This document shows, piece after piece, positions 8,047-16,475 of a DNA stretch of 64,000 nucleotides (position 1 is its first letter; every line of letters starts with the position of its first letter). The stretch is from GCA-016699835 sp964543905. GTDB taxonomy: Bacteria; Planctomycetota; Phycisphaerae; Phycisphaerales; UBA1924. The stretch lies in contig CAZIZO010000008.1 in assembly GCA_964543905.1 (NCBI GenBank), positions 62,001-126,000 on the forward strand. Direction: 5' to 3'. The notes beneath the pieces are model-generated. The model was given only the letters and a program-made list of their open reading frames with translations. It was not told where the DNA came from and did no database searches. A program made the translations under genes and the position numbers.

Positions 8047-10068
8047 CTACACCCGCATCTGGAGCCCATACACCACCCACTCGAGCGCCAGCAACCCCGC
8101 CGCCGCCAGCACGAACCAGGTCCACACCTCCCGGGGAGCACTTCCCGCCGCCGCCGCCACCTCCCCGGTCTCCACGCTCAGCGTCGCCCGCTCCGCCAGC
8201 GAGGATTCCACACGGTCCATCACGTTCACCGCGATCGGTCCGACGCCGCGCACACCCTTCGCCACGTACACCCCCGCCCGCGTGAGCACGCCCAGCGACA
8301 CCCGTCCATCGATCGCCCGTCCCGCGTCCACGTCCAGTCGCACCGGGCCTTCCAACGTCAGGACCCGCTGACCCGCGAGCGCCTCGACCATGATCTCCAC
8401 CGCCTCGCTCGTCGTGTACGCCTTCCCGATCGACGATTCTCCGCGGGGCTTGAGGTACTCCACCGCGTTCGCCAGGAACAGCGGGTACCCCACCTGCAAC
8501 GCCCAGTTCGACTCCTCCAACGCGAACGCCACCGCCACCCGACGCGCACCTCCCCCCTCGCGCAGCACCATCAGCGGCCCCTCCCGGCTTCGCACCAAGA
8601 CTCGGTACGCCCCGCCCCGCGCTCCGTCCTCCTCCACGCGCACCCGATGCGCGCGCGAAACGACGAGCGCGTCCAACGCCACGTTCCGCAGGAGCGGGTG
8701 CTGACGCTCCCACTGCACGACCTCCATCACGCCCTCGTCCGCCTCCGCCACCGGCTCGACCCGCAGCCCGTCCCACGCGGGCATCGCGCCAAAGGTCAGC
8801 GACGCCATCCCCACGCTCGCCGGTGGCACCGCATCCAGCCCCACAAACAGGTCGTACGCTCGCCACTCCCCAGACCCGAAGATCGCGCCCAGGACCCGCT
8901 CGTCCACCACCCGCAGCACGCGGGGCCTCAGTTCGCCCAGCGCATCGCGCGTCAGCGACAGGGCCGCCTCCCGGGCCGCACGCCTCGGGTCGTCGAGTTC
9001 GCTGTGCCGATGCGCCAGCAGGATCGCCGGCGACGCCGGCGCCGAGAGCACCACCGCCGCCTCGTTGTCCGATGCCAGCGCGTCCTCCTGTCCCAGCGAG
9101 AGCATCGCGAGCCCCCCACGCGGCGCCGCAAACTCGAACGACAGCGCCACCTCGCCCACGCTCGCCCCGCTCCGCGATGGGATTGTCACGCCCCGACGCT
9201 CCACCACCCGCCCGTCCAGCGACAACGTCACCGGCACCGACGCCGCCTCGCTCCGCGCGTTGATCAGCCGTGCGAACAGACGCACCGCGGTCGGGTCCTC
9301 CGCGTCTCGCCGTGCCGCCAACACCACAATGCCCACATTCGCCTGCCCGGCCTGCTCCATCGCGCCCGCGTCCTTCGTCGGCGTCGGTCCCACGTGCTCC
9401 AACTTCACACGCAGACCCCGCGCGCGCCGCTCTCCCGACGAACCAAAGCCCCCGTCGCTCAACAGCAGCACCGTCGCCGCCGCGCTCGCGTCCTCCCCCT
9501 CTCCCGCGCCCGCCCGCGCGATCGACTCCACCAGCGACAGGGCCGATTCCAGGTCTCCCGGCTGATCCGTCCCCTCGGCCGCCGCCACCGCCTCCACAAG
9601 CACCCGACGCGACGACGTCATCGGGGCCAGCACCTTCGCCTCACGCGCAAACGACACCACGCTCACCGTCGCGCCCGACCGCGACAGTTCATTGAGGATC
9701 TCCCCGGCCCGCGCCTTCGCCGCCGCCAACCGCGTCTCCCCGCCCGCCATGTCCCGCGCCGACATCGACGCCGAACAGTCCATCAGCAGCACCACGCGCT
9801 CCCGCGAGACGCCCCCCGTCCGCAGCGCGGGCCTCCCCAGCGCCAGCACCAGCATCCCCAGGATCAGCGCGTGCAGCACGAACAGCGCCGACGGCCGAAT
9901 CCAACGCAGCGGCACGTTCGCCTGCACGTCCCGCTCCGCCCGACCCCAGAACATCACCGTGCTCACCCGCACCGGCCTCCGCCGCAACTTCAGCAGGTAC
10001 AGCACCACCAGCGCGGGGAACGCCATGGCGGCGGCAAGTGCGGCGGCGGCGGGCGCGAGCAACGTCAT
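8047..10068 (-). CDS. BatA-type membrane protein with von Willebrand factor A domain
   Basis: A 673-residue protein with the BatA N-terminal signature: two close membrane helices separated by LYLLKLRRRPVRVSTVMFWG and an arginine-rich turn, with IRPSALFVLHALILGMLVLA as the second helix. A vWA domain follows with an intact metal-ion-dependent adhesion site (VVLLMDCSASMSARD). A long predicted periplasmic beta-rich region ends in one C-terminal helix (TWFVLAAAGLLALEWVVYGL). Such proteins are common in planctomycetes, often near MoxR ATPases, and are thought to act in envelope or protein-complex maturation. No MoxR, DUF58 or BatB partner is visible here, so it stands alone. Family call is firm; role unknown. 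Confidence 0.82.
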   Translation of the reverse strand: MTLLAPAAAALAAAMAFPALVVLYLLKLRRRPVRVSTVMFWGRAERDVQANVPLRWIRPSALFVLHALILGMLVLALGRPALRTGGVSRERVVLLMDCSASMSARDMAGGETRLAAAKARAGEILNELSRSGATVSVVSFAREAKVLAPMTSSRRVLVEAVAAAEGTDQPGDLESALSLVESIARAGAGEGEDASAAATVLLLSDGGFGSSGERRARGLRVKLEHVGPTPTKDAGAMEQAGQANVGIVVLAARRDAEDPTAVRLFARLINARSEAASVPVTLSLDGRVVERRGVTIPSRSGASVGEVALSFEFAAPRGGLAMLSLGQEDALASDNEAAVVLSAPASPAILLAHRHSELDDPRRAAREAALSLTRDALGELRPRVLRVVDERVLGAIFGSGEWRAYDLFVGLDAVPPASVGMASLTFGAMPAWDGLRVEPVAEADEGVMEVVQWERQHPLLRNVALDALVVSRAHRVRVEEDGARGGAYRVLVRSREGPLMVLREGGGARRVAVAFALEESNWALQVGYPLFLANAVEYLKPRGESSIGKAYTTSEAVEIMVEALAGQRVLTLEGPVRLDVDAGRAIDGRVSLGVLTRAGVYVAKGVRGVGPIAVNVMDRVESSLAERATLSVETGEVAAAAGSAPREVWTWFVLAAAGLLALEWVVYGLQMRV

Positions 10069-10111
10069 CCCCAGGAGCGTACGTCCGCTCCATGCCCGGC
10101 TCGCCCCGCGA

Positions 10112-11044
10112 TCACTCTCGGCCGCGACGGCGCGTCTCCGTGTCTTCCCGGAGCGAGCGCTTCTCCGCCTCGCTCAGGCTGTCAAAGCCCGACGCCTTGA
10201 TCTTCGCCAGCAGGCGATCCAACTCCGCCTCCGGCATCGCCCCGCCCGGGCGCGAACCCCTGAACAGGCTCCCGCCCGTGCCCGTCGGCTTCCGCCCGCC
10301 CCTTGGTTTCCTCGAATCATCGAAGACGTCAAAGAAGTCCCGAAGCAGGTGTGAGTTGCGCACGAAGAAGAACCCCGCGATCGCCCCTCCCACGTGCGCC
10401 GCCTCGCCCCCCTGGTTCTGCCCCCGGAAGATCAGCCCGATCAGCGCGATCGCGAAGTACGCATACGCCAGCGTCTTGATCTTCACCTCAAAGGGGATCG
10501 GGAACACGATCACCCGCTCGTTCGGCACGATGTACGCGCACGCCATGATCACCCCGAACACACCCGCCGAGGCCCCAACCAGCCGCATCCGCACGTCGTT
10601 GAACAACAGCACCGGGACCGGTCCGATCCCGGCCTTCGCCAACGCATACCCCAGCGCGTTCAGCACCAGGTACGCCAGCCCCCCGCAGATCCCGCACACC
10701 AGATAAAACGCCAGGAACCGCTTCCGCCCGAGGTGCTGCTCCACCGTCGGCGCAAACACGTAGAACCCAATCATGTTGAACACGATGTGCGTCAGGTCCG
10801 CGTGCAGGAACTGGAACGTGATCAGCCGCCACACTTCCAGATGCGGCCAGCCCATCCACGCCGTCGCAAAGTGCCCGTGCTCATACACCCAGCGCCCCAG
10901 GGGCGTCCCACGCGCCGCCAGCAGGAACACCGCCGCGTTCGCGATGATGATCCACATCGTCACCGACAACGTGAACGAAAACCGCGGGCGATACCCGCCC
11001 GTCTCGAAGTCTGATTCCCCGTACTTGCGGTCGAGTATGCCCAT
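10112..11044 (-). CDS. Rhomboid-family intramembrane serine protease
   Basis: A 310-residue protein with about six membrane helices. The rhomboid catalytic Ser is in VGASAGVFGVIMA and the catalytic His in AAHVGGAIAGFFF; the helix-2 region has HADLTHIVFNMIGFYVFAP, matching the family's HxxxNM-like motif. It should cut membrane proteins within or next to their transmembrane helix. After the membrane core comes a soluble tail with ELDRLLAKIKASGFDSLSEA and then EKRSLREDTE, a short helical motif often found at rhomboid C-termini. The next gene upstream on this strand, a degenerate M50 homologue, ends with a clearly related motif. No substrate can be named. Confidence 0.9.
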   Translation of the reverse strand: MGILDRKYGESDFETGGYRPRFSFTLSVTMWIIIANAAVFLLAARGTPLGRWVYEHGHFATAWMGWPHLEVWRLITFQFLHADLTHIVFNMIGFYVFAPTVEQHLGRKRFLAFYLVCGICGGLAYLVLNALGYALAKAGIGPVPVLLFNDVRMRLVGASAGVFGVIMACAYIVPNERVIVFPIPFEVKIKTLAYAYFAIALIGLIFRGQNQGGEAAHVGGAIAGFFFVRNSHLLRDFFDVFDDSRKPRGGRKPTGTGGSLFRGSRPGGAMPEAELDRLLAKIKASGFDSLSEAEKRSLREDTETRRRGRE

Positions 11045-11257
11045 GCGTGCTCTCGGCGTCCATGCGTGCGACCGTGCGCTCCGGTCGGCCCGCCCCTTCC
11101 GTGCGAGCCCCGTCCTTCCGCCCGTTCACCACCCGTTGCGGTGGTTCTTGGGTCTTCATGGTATGGGGTTCCTCCACCCCGCGTCGGCCCGATCGGGCCC
11201 CGACCACCCACGTTCGCGCGCATCCGCCCGCTCGCCCCTTGGGACGTGGTGGTTCCC

Positions 11258-12319
11258 TCAACCTTCGAGTGGTCGCTCGTCCTCGCTCCCGCGCCTGCTC
11301 CGCGTCGCGTCTTCCAGCACGCGCCGCTCGAGCGCGGTCAGCGACGGCATCCCCGACCGTGTGATCTTCGCGAGCACGTCGTCGAGCGAGGGCGCCTCCG
11401 CCCCCAATCCCTGCTCGTGGACCTCCCCTCCCATCCGCACTCCGGCCGTCCGATCCTCCAGCAGCGGCGTGTGCAGCAGCGGGCGATGCAGGAACATCAC
11501 GCGCCGGTACTCGATCCACGTCGTGAGCCCGCCCAGCACGCCCACGGCCATCAGCCGCTCATGCCCCGCCACCGCCGCCCCCGTGAAGAGCGCGAACGCC
11601 ACGAACACGCCCCGCCGGAACGAGGAGCCCGCCGCCTCCACGGGCGAGTGGCGAGCCTGCGATCGTCGGTCCAACGCCCGCCCCGCGTCGAAGGGGGCCA
11701 TGGGCGCCAGGGCGTGCAAGGCCGTCATCACCACGCACGCGTGGAAGAGCCACAGCCCGATCGCCTCCACGCCGTCGCGCGTGGGCGCGAGCGAGGCCGC
11801 GGGCGAGACGATCGCGCGGAGCAGGTCCATGCCGCTCGCCCCCAGCGTCCAGAGGAAGCCCGCCAGCGGGAACACGAGGATGCCCGTGAACATCAGCCCG
11901 CCGAGTTCGCCCAGCGCCGTCGCGCCGGGGCCGCCGGCGCCGAACGACGCCAGCCCGCCGAGGGGCCAGACCACAACTTCGTGGACGTCGCGTCCCGCCC
12001 GCGCCGCCCACCACGCTCGCGCCAACTCGCGCATCACCGCGACCGCCGCGTAGCACAGCACGCCGAGGAGCGATGCGCCGAGCGCGCCAAGGCCTGCAGG
12101 CAACGCCGCCGCGCCCTCCGCCAGCGCCCAGATGGGGAAGATGACGTGCACGCCGAGCCGGACGCCGCGCCATGTCCCCACCGGGATCGCCCACGTCAGC
12201 GGGTCTTCGCCCGCGCCCGCCACGCGCCCGAACTGTTCGGGGCGGGTGGCCTCGCCCTCACCGAGGGCTTGGTTGGCGGACCGGGGATGGCGAAGGACAA
12301 AGCGCAAGGGCGTGCCCAC
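11258..12319 (-). CDS. Site-2-protease-like (M50) membrane protein, probably catalytically inactive
   Basis: A 353-residue polytopic protein that follows the site-2 protease plan: TWRGVRLGVHVIFPIWAL near the N-terminus, a helix where HExxH should lie, the WPLGGLASFG loop, and a distal MAPFDAGRAL in place of the usual 'fPLDGGR'. The zinc site is broken: VMRELARAWW has Arg at both histidine positions, with only the Glu kept. The distal Asp (the third ligand) is retained. The tail LDDVLAKITRSGMPSLTALE, then RRVLEDATRS, resembles the tail of the adjacent rhomboid protease. I infer a pseudoprotease with a binding or regulatory role, possibly with the rhomboid. The upstream limit at 12319 is not backed by a clear ribosome site. 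Confidence 0.72.
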   Translation of the reverse strand: MGTPLRFVLRHPRSANQALGEGEATRPEQFGRVAGAGEDPLTWAIPVGTWRGVRLGVHVIFPIWALAEGAAALPAGLGALGASLLGVLCYAAVAVMRELARAWWAARAGRDVHEVVVWPLGGLASFGAGGPGATALGELGGLMFTGILVFPLAGFLWTLGASGMDLLRAIVSPAASLAPTRDGVEAIGLWLFHACVVMTALHALAPMAPFDAGRALDRRSQARHSPVEAAGSSFRRGVFVAFALFTGAAVAGHERLMAVGVLGGLTTWIEYRRVMFLHRPLLHTPLLEDRTAGVRMGGEVHEQGLGAEAPSLDDVLAKITRSGMPSLTALERRVLEDATRSRRGSEDERPLEG

Positions 12320-12390
12320 GGTTCGCTCCAGTTCGGAGCGGGGTGCTTCGGGTCCACGAGACCCGGTTCGGTGTTCCAGTCGGGCGTCGT

Positions 12391-12963
12391 TCAGCCCAGG
12401 AGCCCGCGACGAGCCGCCATGAGCAGCACGGCGATCGATTTCCCATCCACGAGTTCTCCGCGATCGATCAGCGACAACGCCTCGGGCACGGGGATCGCCC
12501 GCACGCTCATCTGTTCGTCGGCCTCGAGTTGCTGCCCGACGTGCAATAAATCGGTCGCGAGGAACGCGTGCATGGATTCGTCGGTCAGTCCCGGCCCAGT
12601 ATAAAACCGGGCGAGTGGGGTCCAGGTTGCAGCCGTGTACCCCGTTTCTTCACGAAGTTCTCTCGCCGCGGTTTCGTCGGGCCTCTCGCCGGGCTGATCG
12701 CGCGTTCCGGCCGGGAGTTCGAGGATGAACTTGCCCAGCGCCACGCGTCGGTTGCGAACAAAAACCACCTGCCGGCCCTGGGGTGTGTTCAGGATGGGGA
12801 GGATCACGACCGCGCCCGGATGGCGGATGTACTGGCGCCGAACTTCGACCCCCCCGGGGACGTCGAACGTGGCCTCGACGAAGTCGAACTTCGCCCCGCG
12901 TGCCAGCGTCGTTCGTCTCAAGGGCGGAATACCCTCCTGCTCCGCATCGTGGTCGATCGCCAT
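12391..12963 (-). CDS. Nudix hydrolase, ADP-ribose pyrophosphatase-like
   Basis: A Nudix hydrolase of about 190 residues that should hydrolyse ADP-ribose or another nucleoside diphosphate derivative. The Nudix box is intact: ELPAGTRDQPGE followed by ETAARELREETGY. The adjoining RQYIRHPGAVVILPIL and FYTGPGLTDESMHAFLA are typical of the ADP-ribose pyrophosphatase (NudF) group. I chose the ATG at 12963 because 13038, the start of the open frame, would run into the divergent ABC gene; neither start has a clear ribosome site. The 55-base gap to the divergent mlaF-like gene should hold both promoters. Confidence 0.88.
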   Translation of the reverse strand: MAIDHDAEQEGIPPLRRTTLARGAKFDFVEATFDVPGGVEVRRQYIRHPGAVVILPILNTPQGRQVVFVRNRRVALGKFILELPAGTRDQPGERPDETAARELREETGYTAATWTPLARFYTGPGLTDESMHAFLATDLLHVGQQLEADEQMSVRAIPVPEALSLIDRGELVDGKSIAVLLMAARRGLLG

Positions 12964-13018
12964 GCCCGATGCTATGGGGTGCAGGACGCACCCGCGATCG
13001 CGCCCGGCCCGGCCCTTC

Positions 13019-13966
13019 ATGACCACCGCCCCCGTCAACCCACGCAGCGCTCCCGCCGATGCCGCACGGGCGGGCGATCTCGCTCATTCCGCGATCGTGC
13101 GCCTGCGTGAGGTACGCAAGTCGTTCGGCGAGCAGGTGGTGCTCGATCGCCTCTCGCTCGACATCGAGCGTGGGAAGACCACCGTGGTGCTCGGCCCCTC
13201 GGGATGCGGGAAATCGGTCATGCTCAAGCACATCGTGGGCCTCCTGCGCCCCGATGCCGGCGAGATCTTCTACGAGGACAAGCGCATCGACGATCTCGAC
13301 GAGGACTTGTTCAAGGCGGTGCGGCTGGAGATCGGGCTGCTCTTCCAGATGAGCGCGCTGTTCGACTCGATGACGGTCGAGGAGAATCTCGCCTTCCCGC
13401 TCATCGAGCACACGCGGCTCACCCGACCCGAGCGACGCGACAAGATCGCCGAGGCGTTGAAGATGGTGGACCTGGACAACGTCCAGCACAAACTCCCGGC
13501 CCAACTCTCGGGCGGGCAGCGCAAGCGTGTGGCGCTGGCGCGGGTGATCGTGACGCGCCCCAAGGTGATCCTGTACGACGAGCCGACGACGGGGCTGGAC
13601 CCCATCCGCAGCGACGGGATCAACGAGTTGGTGCTGCGGATGCGTGATCGTCTGGGCGTGACGAACCTCGTGGTGACGCACGATCTCATCAGCGCCCGCA
13701 AGATCGCCGATCGCGTCGTGATGCTGCTGGACGGGAGGATCGCGGCGATGGGGACGTTCGCCGATCTGGAGGCCTCGCGCAACCCGCGCGTCCAGCATTT
13801 CCTTTCGGGGACGTACGATCCCAGGGATCAGTTCGAGGACAAGTCGGACCTGCCGACGAGCGACGAGTTGGCGGTCGGCGCGGGCGGGGAGGTCGAGTTG
13901 CCCGCGATCTTGAAGAAGGCGGCGGATCGGGCGAAGGCGATGCGATCGGAAAGCAAGCATGAATAA
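13019..13966 (+). CDS. MCE/Mla-type ABC transporter ATP-binding protein
   Basis: A 315-residue ATPase of the MlaF/Mkl type, which powers lipid or other hydrophobic-substrate transport between membranes. It has Walker A (LGPSGCGKSVMLKHIVGLL), Q-loop (IGLLFQMSALFDSMTVEENL, typical of MlaF proteins), signature LSGGQRKRVALAR, Walker B VILYDEPTTGLDPI and switch His VVTHDLISA. A hydrophilic C-terminal extension of about 70 residues follows. I start at the ATG at 13019 because the open frame continues upstream through the divergent Nudix gene. The MCE-domain gene overlaps its end by eight bases. The MlaE-type permease usually found in this operon is not in the window. Confidence 0.9.
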   Translation: MTTAPVNPRSAPADAARAGDLAHSAIVRLREVRKSFGEQVVLDRLSLDIERGKTTVVLGPSGCGKSVMLKHIVGLLRPDAGEIFYEDKRIDDLDEDLFKAVRLEIGLLFQMSALFDSMTVEENLAFPLIEHTRLTRPERRDKIAEALKMVDLDNVQHKLPAQLSGGQRKRVALARVIVTRPKVILYDEPTTGLDPIRSDGINELVLRMRDRLGVTNLVVTHDLISARKIADRVVMLLDGRIAAMGTFADLEASRNPRVQHFLSGTYDPRDQFEDKSDLPTSDELAVGAGGEVELPAILKKAADRAKAMRSESKHE

Positions 13967-15008
13967 GGCGACGGTGCGAGATTTCGTGACGGGGGCAACC
14001 GCGATCGCCGGGCTGACGGCGTTGGCGATCATGCTGATCCTGTTCGGCGAGACCAAGAACATCTTCAACAAGACGTACGAGTTCGACCTGCGCTTGCCCG
14101 CCGCCGGGGGCATGCGCGAGGGCGCGCCCGTGACGCTCAACGGCGTGCGCATCGGGCAGGTGCGACAGGCGACGATCCTGGAAGCGCCGCGGCGCGGCGT
14201 GGACCTGCGCCTCCGCATCAACGACGGGGTCAAGATCCCGCGTGCGGTCAGCGTCGCGATCGACAAGAGTTTCGTGGGCGAGGCGGTGCTGGACTTTGCC
14301 ATTCCCGACGGCGCCAGCGAGCACGATCTGGCGACCCTGATCCAGCCGGACGAGGTGGTCGCCGACAAGCAGGTGACGAGCCTCTTCGGGCAACTGACGG
14401 ACATGGTGGAGGAGCCGCTTCGGAAGTTGAGCAAGGCGGCGGACAAGATCGACGCGCTGGCGACGACCTACAACGACGCGGGCGTCGAGATCAAGACGGT
14501 GGCGAAGCGGCTGAACGACATGCTGGAGCCGCGGACGCTGGCGGAGGTCGCGGGAGGAAAGCCCGCGAACCTGCCGAGCACGATGGCGCGCGTGGACGCG
14601 GCGCTCGCGAGCGCGGACAAGTGGCTGGGCGATGACCAACTGCGGGCGGACGCGAAGCAACTGGTGCAGAAGAGCCATCGTGTGCTGGAGGATGCGTCGG
14701 GGCTCGTGAAGTCGTGGACCACGACCGGTGAGAGCGTGAAGCAGACGGTGGACCAGTCGGCGGCGAAGATCGACGCGGCGCTGAGTTCGATCCAGAGCAC
14801 GGCGAGCAAGGCGGACAAGGCCGCGGAGGAGTTTGCCAGGTTGCTCGAAGGGATCAACCAGGGGAAAGGGACGGCGGGGCAACTGGCGACGAACCCGGAC
14901 TTGTACAACGCACTCAAGGACGCGGCGGTGCGATTGGACCGGGCGCTGACGGAGTTCCAGTCGCTGATGGAGAAGGTGAAGGCGGAAGGAATCCGGGTGG
15001 GGTTGTAG
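13959..15008 (+). CDS. MCE-family (MlaD-like) substrate-binding protein
   Basis: A 349-residue protein with one N-terminal membrane anchor (about residues 10-30, GATAIAGLTALAIMLILFG), then an MCE domain: YEFDLRLPAAGGMREGAPVT with LNGVRIGQV, and later DLRLRINDGVKIPRAVSV. The rest is a long helical region with repeated KxxDKADA-like segments predicted to form coiled coil, ending EFQSLMEKVKAEGIRVGL. MCE proteins form hexameric rings or tubes that carry lipids across the periplasm and work with an MlaF-type ATPase, encoded by the overlapping upstream gene. The helical tail resembles proteins that build long needles (PqiB/LetB or Mce type). Start at 13959 overlaps the ATPase stop, indicating translational coupling. 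Confidence 0.9.
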   Translation: MNKATVRDFVTGATAIAGLTALAIMLILFGETKNIFNKTYEFDLRLPAAGGMREGAPVTLNGVRIGQVRQATILEAPRRGVDLRLRINDGVKIPRAVSVAIDKSFVGEAVLDFAIPDGASEHDLATLIQPDEVVADKQVTSLFGQLTDMVEEPLRKLSKAADKIDALATTYNDAGVEIKTVAKRLNDMLEPRTLAEVAGGKPANLPSTMARVDAALASADKWLGDDQLRADAKQLVQKSHRVLEDASGLVKSWTTTGESVKQTVDQSAAKIDAALSSIQSTASKADKAAEEFARLLEGINQGKGTAGQLATNPDLYNALKDAAVRLDRALTEFQSLMEKVKAEGIRVGL

Positions 15009-15343
15009 CGGTTGAACGTTGCGTGGTCGCGGGCTTTGCGCTGGGGAGGGGGCATTGGGCATCGGCGTTCGCCCGCGCGGGGGTGATGTGTATTTGGTTG
15101 TCAAAGAGGTGATCTCTCTACCCTGGGGGCGAGGACCACGTTTGTGCGCGCGCCGACGGTATGTCCGCGGTTACGTATCACGAAAAGGACTGGATTTTTC
15201 GATGTCGATTGCGCGCGGATTTTTCTGCATAACTTGCGGGGACGTGCGCGATTGTGCGCACCACGGAGGTCACTGTGCGAGAGGGCACGTGGAGGGGGGG
15301 CGATTCTGGGTGTGAACCTCGGGGATGACGGAGGGCGAGGCAC
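15009..15343. other. Gene-free stretch between the MCE operon and a convergent PEP-CTERM gene
   Basis: About 335 bases with no convincing gene. A frame at 15019-15315 could encode 98 residues with a Cys/His-rich end, but it lacks a ribosome site and has atypical composition. The segment around 15165-15245 is more AT-rich than its surroundings and carries several TGCGCGC-like words. I see no tRNA, riboswitch or terminator for the MCE operon in it. Confidence 0.4.
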
Positions 15344-15375
15344 AAAAAAGGGAGTCCGCGGATCGCGGAACTCCC
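15344..15375 (-). terminator. Rho-independent terminator of the PEP-CTERM gene
   Basis: On the minus strand a near-perfect hairpin (GGGAGTTCCGCG paired with CGCGGACTCCC) is followed directly by six T residues (complement of 15344-15349). It lies about 30 bases after the stop codon of the 292-residue secreted protein. Confidence 0.85.
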
Positions 15376-15405
15376 TCTCTCCGTTCGAAGGAATGTGGAA
15401 GCGGG

Positions 15406-16284
15406 TCAGGCGCGTCGGCGGCGGCTGGCGGCGAGGCCCGCGAGGCCGAGGAGGGAGAGCGCGCCGGGGGCGGGGACGATGGTGAAGTACTGGTCACCGG
15501 CGTCCTGGGAGAGGTCGCGGTTGGCGAGATTGCCGAGGTTGCCGTATCCCACTGGGAGGCTCCCGAGGAACTGGTTGGAGGCGAATCCGGCGTCGGGGCT
15601 GGTGATGAAGGCCATGACCTTGACGGAGGAGAGGCTGGCGTTACCGAAGTAGGTGGCGAGGTCGATGGAGAAGTTCCAGCCGGTGGAGGCGGAGAGGGCG
15701 GCGGCGGCGGAGGCGCTGTCGACGCCGAGGGCGTTGGAGTTATCCCAGCCGAAGTTGACGCCGTTGGCGCCGACGACGTTGGAGAGGGCGAGGGAACCGG
15801 GCCCGCCGGAGGTGAAGATGTCGTATCCGGGGGCGCCGTTGAGGGTGAACCCGCGGACGCCGAGGAATCCGGGCCCGACTTCGAGGCGGATGCCACGGGA
15901 GGGGTTGAAGGCGTTGTCGAAGCGGAGGCCGGTCATGTTGTTGATTTCGCCGAAGCCGCCGTCCTGGTAGCCCCCGGCGAGTTGGTTGACGCCTGGGGAG
16001 CCGTCGTCGAAGAAGATCCACAACTTGTTGTAGTTGGCTTCGAGGTTTCCGCTCATGAGGAGGTTGAGTTTCCCGGCGGCGATGGTGCCCCAGGCGGCGT
16101 TGAGTTCGGAGCCGCCGTTGCTGTTCTGGGTGCCGGAGGAGTTGCCGAACTGCGTGGGGTTGGCTTGGACGCTGACGAGGGGAGCGCCGAGGGCGGCGGC
16201 GTCGGCCTGGATGTTGGAGCCCGACTGGGCGAGTGCGGCGCCGGCGCTGAGCGCGAGCGCACTGATGACGACGAACGATTTCAT
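15406..16284 (-). CDS. Secreted protein with PEP-CTERM-like C-terminal sorting tail
   Basis: A 292-residue protein with a signal peptide (MKSFVVISALALSAGAALAQ), a Gly/Asn/Ser-rich body and the sorting tail VPAPGALSLLGLAGLAASRR ending in Arg-Arg-Ala. This tail matches the PEP-CTERM layout: Pro-containing motif, hydrophobic helix, arginine cluster. In bacteria with exosortase, such proteins are cut at the motif and placed on the surface or in exopolysaccharide. The body has no catalytic motif that I recognise; its composition suggests a beta-rich fold (LWIFFDDGSPGVNQLAGGYQ). A strong terminator follows the gene. No exosortase gene is in the window. Confidence 0.8.
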   Translation of the reverse strand: MKSFVVISALALSAGAALAQSGSNIQADAAALGAPLVSVQANPTQFGNSSGTQNSNGGSELNAAWGTIAAGKLNLLMSGNLEANYNKLWIFFDDGSPGVNQLAGGYQDGGFGEINNMTGLRFDNAFNPSRGIRLEVGPGFLGVRGFTLNGAPGYDIFTSGGPGSLALSNVVGANGVNFGWDNSNALGVDSASAAAALSASTGWNFSIDLATYFGNASLSSVKVMAFITSPDAGFASNQFLGSLPVGYGNLGNLANRDLSQDAGDQYFTIVPAPGALSLLGLAGLAASRRRRA

Positions 16285-16475
16285 GGGTCTTGTCTCCGTT
16301 CGCCCACGCGAGCGGAAACGCGCGGGGGCGATGTCTCTCTGGGCCGGGTGTCTGCCCGTACCGATGAGAAGGAATGTACACGAAGGTGTGGCGGGAGAGC
16401 AAGAAAAAGGGCGAAAAAATGGGATCGGGAGGTGGATTCTCGGCCTTCAGACACCCCAGATTTCGGATGTAACGT

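Noticed and set aside
6607..10200. A 1197-residue plus-strand open frame rich in Arg, His and Pro
   Set aside because: It lies opposite asnB, the membrane protein and the BatA/vWA gene, all of which have clear motifs. Long antisense frames are normal at this GC content, and the product has no recognisable domain.
15019..15315. A 98-residue frame with a Cys/His-rich end in a gene-free stretch
   Set aside because: It has no ribosome site and no homologue-like pattern, and codon use differs from neighbouring genes. I report the stretch as non-coding.
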